Shown: in pieces, positions 58,958 through 64,000 of the stretch
Layout: every line of letters starts with the position of its first letter
Numbering within the stretch: position 1 is the first letter of the stretch
Assembly: GCF_022436485.1 (NCBI RefSeq)
Contig: NZ_JAKUDO010000001.1
Location: 1,922,001-1,986,000, forward strand
Length of the DNA: 64,000 nt
Origin: Agrococcus sp. ARC_14
GTDB lineage: Bacteria; Actinomycetota; Actinomycetes; Actinomycetales; Microbacteriaceae
Reading direction: 5' to 3'
Made by a program: the position numbers and the translations under genes
Notes under the pieces: model-generated
What the model saw: the letters and a program-made list of their open reading frames with translations, nothing else
Told to the model about the DNA's origin: nothing
Database searches by the model: none

Positions 58958-60431
58958 GCGCGCCGGCCGACCTCGCGTCGGCGGCACCTTCCGCTGCCCC
59001 CGGTGCGGAGAAAGCGCTAAGCGCCATCGAGTGACGTGGCCAGAAGGTCCGATCTGCGGGTCTTGCTACGTCCGCGCGGTCGAAACCTTCGGCACTTGCG
59101 CCAGCTGCGCACATGACGGCATGGTGCCCGGCCTTGACGAGAACGGCGACCCCATCTGCCGCGTCTGTGCACGCATCGAGACCGATCTCGACTGTGTGAA
59201 ATGCGGTTTGGAGGCCGAGTTGATTCGAAACAAGAGATGCGCACGCTGCGTGCTCCGCGAGGACCTCAATGCAGTCCTCTCCCCCACCGATCCACCCGAC
59301 CTTCGCCTCAAGCGTCTCGTCAACGTCCTGTGCGCCGTTGACCGGCCTGCGAGCATCACTGTATGGATGCGCGGTCCGGCCGCAAAGGATCTACTGACAC
59401 GCATCGGTCACCGAGAGCTCGAACTCGACCACAGCGCATTCGACGCTCTCCCGCGCGCAAACTCCGTGGAGCACCTTCGTAGCCTCCTCGTCGCCCACGG
59501 CGTTCTCCCTGACCGCGGCAACGTCGACCTCGCCCGCTTCGATCTGTGGGTCGACCAACGCTTGCGCGACCTCGCGCCGCGTCCCCGCATCGTTGCGGCG
59601 CTCGAGCCGTTCGCCCGTTGGCACCACGCCCGCCGTCTGCACGATGACGCTGATCGCATCCGCAATCTCAACTACGCCACCCGCGCTGCGAAGCAGGAGA
59701 TCACCGAGGCCGGTAAATTGCTCGCTTGGCTCGACGAGACGCGTGACGTCGCGTTCACCGATGCGGAGCAACGCCACATTGACGAGTACCTCAGCGAGGG
59801 GCCCTCGACGCGGAAGAGTGCCCGCAACTTCATCAACTGGAACCACAAGATCGGCGCCACCGCGCTCGGCTCCGGGCGCAAGCGCGAGGCGGTGACGACC
59901 CCACTGGCGACCGACTCCGAACGCCTCCAGCAGCTTGCGCACCTGCTCGCCGAGACCGACGCTCCGCTCGTGGCTCGCGTCGTCGGCTTGCTCATGCTCC
60001 TCTTCGGCACGCCTATCGGCCGCCTCGTCCAGTTGCGACGTGATGCGGTCACCGAGACACCTGAGGGGATGCGCATCGACCTCGGCGGCACGCAGCCAGC
60101 GCTCGTGCCCGGCGCCATTTCCGAGGTCGTCTTCGAGATGGTCACCAGCGTGGCGCAATCGCGAACCGCCACCGTCGATGCCGGCTGGCTCTTCCCAGGC
60201 CGCCGGTCCGGACAGCACATCCACCCAGACAGCGTCCGCGGCCAACTACGCAGGCTCGGCGTGACTGTGCTCGCTGGGCGCAATGCCGCTCTCGCCGATC
60301 TGACCCAAGAGCTTCATCCGGCAGTCCTTGCCGACATCCTCGGTTACGGTGCCCCAACTCTCACGCGCCACGCGATCCGAAGCGGTCTGGCTTTCGCAAG
60401 CTACGCCGCGCAGCCACGGACTCCGCGGTAG
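58947..60431 (+). CDS. Zinc-ribbon protein with degenerate tyrosine recombinase fold (third gene of the trio)
   Basis: A 494-residue protein. The N-terminal 101 residues carry six CxxC knuckles (17/20, 37/40, 51/54, 71/74, 83/86, 98/101), enough for three zinc ribbons. The C-terminal part resembles a tyrosine recombinase: R359 in TPIGRLVQLRRDAV is the box I Arg, and GRNAALADLTQELHPAVLADILGY aligns with the box II region. The catalytic Lys is not evident, HxxR is replaced by AGRN, and where the nucleophile Tyr is expected there is His (TRHAIRSG, H475). Catalysis is unlikely; a structural or targeting role is inferred. Confidence 0.75.
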   Translation: MTRRRAGRPRVGGTFRCPRCGESAKRHRVTWPEGPICGSCYVRAVETFGTCASCAHDGMVPGLDENGDPICRVCARIETDLDCVKCGLEAELIRNKRCARCVLREDLNAVLSPTDPPDLRLKRLVNVLCAVDRPASITVWMRGPAAKDLLTRIGHRELELDHSAFDALPRANSVEHLRSLLVAHGVLPDRGNVDLARFDLWVDQRLRDLAPRPRIVAALEPFARWHHARRLHDDADRIRNLNYATRAAKQEITEAGKLLAWLDETRDVAFTDAEQRHIDEYLSEGPSTRKSARNFINWNHKIGATALGSGRKREAVTTPLATDSERLQQLAHLLAETDAPLVARVVGLLMLLFGTPIGRLVQLRRDAVTETPEGMRIDLGGTQPALVPGAISEVVFEMVTSVAQSRTATVDAGWLFPGRRSGQHIHPDSVRGQLRRLGVTVLAGRNAALADLTQELHPAVLADILGYGAPTLTRHAIRSGLAFASYAAQPRTPR

Positions 60432-60440
60432 GTGAGGGTG

Positions 60441-60709
60441 TCACTCCAGACCGAGTTCTTTGCCAACCCGCGCCAGATGTGCACCGCCGTCGCGCTGCGG
60501 CGTCGTCTTTCCCGCTTCCCAGAAGCTCCGACGGAGTAGCGCAGTGATGTCGGCCGTGGTGGTGCGCTGGAAGAAGCGGATCAAAGCGCGGGAACCAAAG
60601 CCGAGCGTGTCCTCCAACATGTTGGTCCATCGCTCAGGGTCAGTGCGCCCTCTGCCCATCGCTGCACGATCGTCGAGTCGACGGGGACGCCATACCCGTT
60701 GTCGCTCAC
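60441..60709 (-). pseudogene. Frameshifted small gene downstream of the resolvase
   Basis: The resolvase stop overlaps a GTG at 60709 that opens a frame reading DSTIVQRWAEGALT and stops after about 42 codons. A second frame from about 60660 to the stop at 60441 reads DPERWTNMLEDTLGFGSRALIRFFQRTTTADI in part, continuing to GKELGLE. Joining the frames at the repeated CTGA gives one sensible product of about 85-90 residues, consistent with a 4-base deletion. No homologue is recognised. It stops 9 bp from the trio's last gene. Confidence 0.5.
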
Positions 60710-61281
60710 TGCGCCGCCCTCGCTGCGCGTTCCAGCGCCCGATACACGGTTGAGCGTGCGACGCCGAACAACTCGGCGAGCTCGCCCGTCGTGTGTGAGC
60801 CCGCGCGTTGGAGGCTGACGAGGTGTGCCTCCTGCGTCGGTGAGAGCTTCGGCTTCTTCCCCCGCAACCGTCCCTTGGCGCGGGCGACCGCCATGCCCTC
60901 GCGCGTACGAGCGCGGATGAGATCAGCCTCGAACTCGGCGACCATCCCGAGCACGTTGAACAGGAGTCGGCCGACGGGGTCAGTCGGGTCGTAGAGGCTG
61001 CCGCCGAGGCTGAGGCTGACGCTCTTGGTTGTGAGCTCGTCGGCGATGTCGCGCGCATCCGGCAGCGATCGCGCGAGGCGGTCGAGCTTTGACACGACCA
61101 AGGTGTCGCCTTCGCGACATGCGGCGAGAGCTTCGCGAAGTCCAGGTCGGGCGCGGTTAGTTCCCGTCAGCCCGTGGTCCACGTGGATGTTCCGCTCGTC
61201 GACGCCGAGACCGATGAGTGCGTCACGCTGAGCCGTGAGGTCCTGCGCATTGGTTGAGACGCGCGCGTACCCGATGAGCAT
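60706..61281 (-). CDS. Serine recombinase (resolvase/invertase family)
   Basis: A 191-residue serine recombinase. The nucleophile S9 is in YARVSTNAQDLTAQRDAL, the active-site arginines are in VSKLDRLARS, and the E helix is followed by a C-terminal HTH (TTGELAELFGVARSTVYRAL, about residues 163-182). It is resolvase/Gin-like, not a large serine integrase. TACAGT lies 6 bases before the ATG with no SD. An inverted repeat lies upstream. No intact transposase accompanies it. Confidence 0.93.
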   Translation of the reverse strand: MLIGYARVSTNAQDLTAQRDALIGLGVDERNIHVDHGLTGTNRARPGLREALAACREGDTLVVSKLDRLARSLPDARDIADELTTKSVSLSLGGSLYDPTDPVGRLLFNVLGMVAEFEADLIRARTREGMAVARAKGRLRGKKPKLSPTQEAHLVSLQRAGSHTTGELAELFGVARSTVYRALERAARAAQ

Positions 61282-61287
61282 CCTGCG

Positions 61288-61293
61288 ACTGTA
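61288..61293 (-). promoter_or_regulatory. Likely -10 box for the leaderless resolvase gene
   Basis: TACAGT lies 6 bases before the ATG at 61281 on the minus strand. Confidence 0.45.
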
Positions 61294-61305
61294 GCGTTTG
61301 ACGCC

Positions 61306-61411
61306 CCCTCACCGGGCACTTCAGCGGGCGGGGCTTACGGGAATCACGGAGGTCAGCATCTACGCGCAGAAAGATCGACGCGCGAACTCTCCCTGGGTGT
61401 CCCGGTGAGGG
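61306..61411. repeat. Inverted repeat flanking the resolvase-unknown gene intergenic region
   Basis: CCCTCACCGGGCAC at 61306-61319 and GTGTCCCGGTGAGGG at 61397-61411 are inverted copies (11 identical bases plus CAC after a 1-base bulge), 77 bp apart. They could be res-type binding sites or ends of a small element. The rest of the 180-bp gap shows no gene. Confidence 0.55.
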
Positions 61412-61461
61412 ATCGCCTATCGGGCAGAAGGTGTCTGCTCGCCTCCTACCGATGAGCCTGG

Positions 61462-62160
61462 ATGACAGACTCAAGTGTGCTCGACGAATCTGGCCCGTGG
61501 CGTCAGTCGCTCTGGACCATGGCGGCGGCGCTGGAACGACGCATCAGCCTTCGCTCTTGGAGACCACGGACCGGCTACCTGGTCGAACGCGACATCGTCC
61601 TTGGAGCGTTCAGCATCCGGAAGCTCATCGAGTCCGAGAAGTGCTCGACGCTGTTGCCACACGAACGACTCTCCGCCGAAGTCCATCCACTCACGGGTCC
61701 GAGCCTCAATCCTTTGGATCGGTGGACTTTCTGGGAGTACTACTCCATGGAGCGGGGCCAGAAGCGCTCACTCACTGTTCGTGAGTTCTGCAACGTCGTC
61801 GTGCATTCATTCGTTCTCGACTTCGCCCCGGACAGCGAGCACGGCCCGGCCACCCTCTGGGTCGTCTCCGATCGCGAGAGGGACAAGCATCTCTACTCGA
61901 TAGCTCTCCGCGAGCTCGTGACCCTCTTCAGGCGGGTTGCGAGCGAGGATGTTGTCCGCATGCGCATCGTGCGTGAGCAAGGGCGACCTCCGAGCTCGTA
62001 CCGCCTGTCGCAACATGACCTCGTCGACGCAGGGTTGGCTGCGTACATCGAAGGAGCCCCGGGCGACTTCGACTGGGATGGGGACGAGCGTCGACTCGAG
62101 CTTGCGTTCCCCGCGATGCGCCGAAACAGTCCACCTCGGGGCTCTGCAAACCAGCGCTAG
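61462..62160 (+). CDS. Uncharacterised accessory protein
   Basis: A 232-residue soluble protein I cannot assign. It has no signal peptide or membrane segments. Notable stretches are VLGAFSIRKLIESEKCST (about residues 47-64), LNPLDRWTFWEYYSMERGQKRSLTVREFCNVVVHSF (about 83-118) and an acidic DWDGDERRLELAF end. The IRKLIESEKCS helix resembles helices in HEPN-like proteins, a weak hint only. The ATG at 61462 lacks a good SD. Its last codons abut an IS5 end, so the native C-terminus may have been altered. Confidence 0.6.
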   Translation: MTDSSVLDESGPWRQSLWTMAAALERRISLRSWRPRTGYLVERDIVLGAFSIRKLIESEKCSTLLPHERLSAEVHPLTGPSLNPLDRWTFWEYYSMERGQKRSLTVREFCNVVVHSFVLDFAPDSEHGPATLWVVSDRERDKHLYSIALRELVTLFRRVASEDVVRMRIVREQGRPPSSYRLSQHDLVDAGLAAYIEGAPGDFDWDGDERRLELAFPAMRRNSPPRGSANQR

Positions 62161-62424
62161 GGCGTGTCTGACAATGCCTTGGTCCAGATCGTGATGGCGT
62201 GGAGTACGGCGGCGGCGCGGTATGTGATGGCGAGTTTGTCGTAGCGGGTGGCGAGTCCGCGCCATTGCTTCAGCAGCGAGAAGCCGCGCTCGATGACGTT
62301 GCGGCCGCGGTAGTCGTCGGCGTCGAACGCGGGCGGCCGACCGCCGCGTGAGCCACGCCGCTTGCGGTGGCCGACCTGGTCCGCCGGCTCCGGGATCACC
62401 GCGGTGATGCCACGCCGTCGCAGC
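62157..62424 (-). pseudogene. IS5 family transposase, C-terminal fragment
   Basis: About 88 codons of the transposase C-terminus with the conserved YREK-like region (VIERGFSLLKQWRGLATRYDKLA). It ends at a stop overlapping the IS end and has no start of its own because the upstream part is lost to the IS21-type insertion. Confidence 0.8.
62160..62424 (-). mobile_element. IS5 family element, right end with truncated transposase
   Basis: The IS end GGGCGTGTCTGACAATGCC starts at 62160, after CTAG, a plausible target for the IS427/IS1031 group. The minus-strand frame reads the IS5-type transposase C-terminus, ITAVIPEPADQVG, then RNVIERGFSLLKQWRGLATRYDK and HAITIWTKALSDTP, containing the Glu of the DDE triad. 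It is cut at 62424 by an IS21-type end, and the N-terminal part of the transposase is missing. Confidence 0.85.
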
Positions 62425-62812
62425 TGTCAACGGTCAGTAGGAATTGCCCATTGGCGGCCAGCAGAACTGCCCGCTGGTGGCCATGAGAACTGCCCGTACG
62501 CGGCCAGGAGTTCTGCCCACCGGGTTGTGGTGGCCTTGGCCGCGTCGGGCTCGGCATCAGGTCATCGGTGTCACCCCGTGCCGGCGAGCGCTTGCGCGAG
62601 GCGGATGGAGTCGCCGCTGGTCTGCGCGCGTGGTGGAGGAGCCGGTCGACGGTCGCGGTGGCGAGGGTCTTGGGCATGAGCTCGTCGAAGCCGGCGGGGT
62701 GGAGGTTCGAGGAGATCGCGATGGAGCGTTTCTCGTAGGCGGCGTCGACGAGCCGGTAGAGGCCCTCCGCGGCGACGTCGCCGACGCCCAGGAGCCCGAT
62801 GTCGTCGACCTA
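62425..62812 (-). mobile_element. IS21 family element remnant (terminal repeats and istB fragment)
   Basis: TGTCAA at 62425-62430 looks like the IS21 terminal end. Four copies of a 23-bp subterminal repeat with core GAACTGCCC and GCGGCCA follow at 62441, 62464, 62487 and 62510 (the last partial), the multiple end repeats typical of IS21. The minus strand then encodes part of IstB. istA and most of istB are gone; the fragment ends near 62812. Confidence 0.8.
62571..62812 (-). pseudogene. istB-like helper ATPase, frameshifted C-terminal fragment
   Basis: The frame reads VDDIGLLGVGDVAAEGLYRLVDAAYEKRSIAISSNLHPAGFDELMPKTLATATVDRLLHHA in pieces, clear IstB C-terminus, then shifts: the expected QTSGDSIRLAQALAGTG is in another frame and ends at 62571. 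A small deletion in the CACGCGCAGACC region explains this. The ATPase Walker A part is missing. Confidence 0.8.
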
Positions 62813-63025
62813 TCCAGACATCCACATAGATCGACGTATGCCGAGGCCGTGACGATGCCGAGGATCCCGTTCCTGATCGGGCCAGTTCGCTGCGATGGCA
62901 GCGGTTGGACCAGCCTCCGCGAGCCCCGAACTCGGCATAGTCGCGGCGTGGGGAGGAGCCTCGTCGTGGGGGCACCGTGCTGGGCTTCCCCTCGTATCGT
63001 GGAGACATCGCTTTGAGGAGTTGCG
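62813..63025. other. Non-coding stretch between IS remnants
   Basis: 213 bp with no convincing reading frame. It probably contains the left end of the IS3-type element, as an SD (GAGGAG) and start of orfA follow at its right end. I could not place an inverted repeat with confidence. Confidence 0.5.
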
Positions 63026-63277
63026 ATGAACGGGAAGTATCAGAAGTTCGATGAGGACTTCAAGCAAGGCGCAGTGCGGGTGGTGACCGAGACCGGGAAG
63101 CCGATCGCGCAGGTGGCCAGGGATCTGGGTGTCAACGAGGGCACGCTGGGCAACTGGGTCGCGAAGTCATCTGTCGCGCTGAACCCCGGTACGTGGGGCG
63201 ATCCACCGCTGCCGCAGACCTCGCAGGCTTCGCCGCGCTGCGTGCGAGCATCGACTCGGCGAGGCTCAGGCGACTGA
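63026..63277 (+). pseudogene. IS3 family transposase OrfA, truncated
   Basis: The N-terminus MNGKYQKFDEDFKQGAVRVV and the HTH TGKPIAQVARDLGVNEGTLGNWVAK (about residues 1-47) are clear IS3 OrfA. After residue 47 the sequence (SSVALNPGTWGDPPLPQ and onward) is unrelated, so the element is broken there and no OrfB follows. ATG 63026 has GAGGAG 5 bases upstream. The unrelated tail is part of a different, possibly decayed sequence. Confidence 0.8.
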
Positions 63278-63358
63278 CGTGGGCGCTCGGGTGCTGATCA
63301 CCGCGATCGGCGCGGTTCCCGTGACCTTCCTCGTCACCGTCGCGGTCGCCATCTCTCC
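63171..63358 (+). other. Possible decayed remnant with hydrophobic tail
   Basis: One frame reads LAGFAALRASIDSARLRRLTWALG and stops; a second frame continues as VLITAIGAVPVTFLVTVAVAISP and stops at 63362. Joined by a 1-base deletion these would give a helical segment followed by a membrane helix, as in a small membrane protein's C-terminus. The evidence is weak. Confidence 0.25.
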
Positions 63359-64000
63359 CTAGGTTGCGATCCGCGCGGCAGCCGAGCCCGGCCGCGCGGC
63401 CTCCGACAGCAGCCGATGCAGCCGGTCCTCGAGCCCAGGCACCCGCAGATCGCGCACGAAGCCGTCATCGCGGGGGATGTCGCGGGTCACCGCGATCTCG
63501 CCGGCGATGCGCCCGGGCGCGCCCAGCACGAGCACGCGATCGGCGACCCTGATCGCCTCGCGGATGTCGTGCGTGATGAGCAGGATGCTCCACCGGTGCT
63601 CCGCCCAGATGCCCAGCAGCCAGCGCTGCAGCTCGTCGCGGGTGATCGCGTCGAGCGCTCCGAACGGCTCGTCGAGCAGCAGCACCGGCCGCCCCTGCAC
63701 GACGGTGCGCAAGAAGGAGACGCGCTGACGCATCCCTCCGGAGAGCTGCCGGGGATAGAGGCGCTCGGTCCCTTCCAGCCCGAAGGGCGCCAGCAGCTCG
63801 GATGCCTTCGCTCGAGCCTCGCCTCGCGAGAGCCCTGCGACCTCGAGACCGATCCCGGCATTGTCGAGGATGCGTCGCCACGGCAGGAGCACGTCGCGCT
63901 GCGGCATGAAGGCGAAGGGCCGAGAGCGGCCGTCGATCTGGGCGCCGTCGTAGCGGATCTCGCCCGCGTCGGCCTGCTGCGCGCCGGTCAGCAGCGACAG
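63359..64000 (-). CDS. ABC transporter ATPase of the nitrate/sulfonate/taurine (SsuB/TauB) type, partial
   Basis: The C-terminal 213 residues of an importer ATPase; the N-terminus with Walker A is outside the window. Visible: the Q-loop region AFMPQRDVLLPWRRILDN, signature LSGGMRQR, Walker B VLLLDEPFGALD and switch histidine LLITHDIREAI. The LPWRxxLDN and GMRQR features are typical of the SsuB/TauB/ThiZ-like subgroup that imports nitrate, sulfonates or thiamine precursors. The stop TAG overlaps a convergent stop in CTAG at 63359-63362. Confidence 0.9.
   Translation of the reverse strand: MSLLTGAQQADAGEIRYDGAQIDGRSRPFAFMPQRDVLLPWRRILDNAGIGLEVAGLSRGEARAKASELLAPFGLEGTERLYPRQLSGGMRQRVSFLRTVVQGRPVLLLDEPFGALDAITRDELQRWLLGIWAEHRWSILLITHDIREAIRVADRVLVLGAPGRIAGEIAVTRDIPRDDGFVRDLRVPGLEDRLHRLLSEAARPGSAAARIAT

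Noticed and set aside
60706..61281. Tn3-type transposon around the resolvase
   Set aside because: No TnpA transposase, and the inverted repeats found are not clear Tn3 ends.

Overview
The window is GC-rich actinobacterial chromosome. It carries a mycothiol gene (mshC), PafB/PafC regulators, a GlgM-type glycogen synthase, DUF3099, and many start codons with no Shine-Dalgarno (SD) sequence preceded by a TAGGCT-like -10 box. Gene content and order fit Microbacteriaceae; an Agrococcus-like organism is a reasonable guess, made without any database search.

Layout. (1) 1-4.6 kb: the 5' end of ctaA (heme A synthase), divergent from a SUF iron-sulfur operon (sufB, sufD, Rieske ferredoxin, sufC, sufT-like) that has no sufR, sufS or sufU beside it. 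(2) 4.6-15.7 kb: pnuC, deaD, bioY, a PEP mutase/isocitrate lyase-fold enzyme, an ABC-F ATPase, a TRIC-type channel, a MerR regulator with a membrane protein, a VOC protein, then SURF1, a small coupled protein, DUF3099, fabG and an SRPBCC protein. (3) 15.7-31.4 kb: phosphoesterase, serB, divergent glgC/glgM, an ABC ATPase, type B L31, an exonuclease, a hydrolase, a glycosyltransferase, a sirtuin, an RNA methyltransferase, a DD-carboxypeptidase, an SGNH hydrolase, dinB, PspC, tRNA-Leu(GAG), a thioesterase and an M20 peptidase. (4) 31.4-45.3 kb: uppP, mshC, PAC2, HAD, trmI, FKBP, pafB, pafC, tatA, tatC, helY, lnt and ppm. This is the conserved actinobacterial proteasome neighbourhood, but pup, prcBA, arc, dop and pafA are missing between trmI and FKBP. 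(5) 45.3-56.6 kb: glpQ, SPFH and nfeD; SDR and S9 peptidase; an App1-like phosphatase with a lipid kinase; a YcaQ-like protein; a 442-bp intergenic repeat array; GNAT, a trans-sulfuration enzyme and a RibD/DHFR-like reductase. (6) 56.6-63.4 kb: an accessory island with a ribbon-helix-helix (RHH)-Fic/Doc toxin-antitoxin pair, a three-gene recombinase module (active tyrosine recombinase, XRE protein, zinc-ribbon inactive recombinase), a serine resolvase with a frameshifted companion, an unknown protein, and nested remnants of IS5, IS21 and IS3 elements. (7) 63.4-64 kb: the 3' part of a nitrate/taurine-type ABC ATPase.

The core region reads as ordinary housekeeping: Fe-S assembly, cytochrome oxidase maturation, envelope lipids, lipoprotein and mannolipid synthesis, glycogen and mycothiol. 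Most operon members overlap by ATGA or GTGA, implying translational coupling. Convergent genes are often separated by strong hairpins that overlap the stop codons. The most unusual material is the recombinase trio with its palindromic upstream region, the convergent 20-bp repeat arrays, and the recurring leaderless-start signature.
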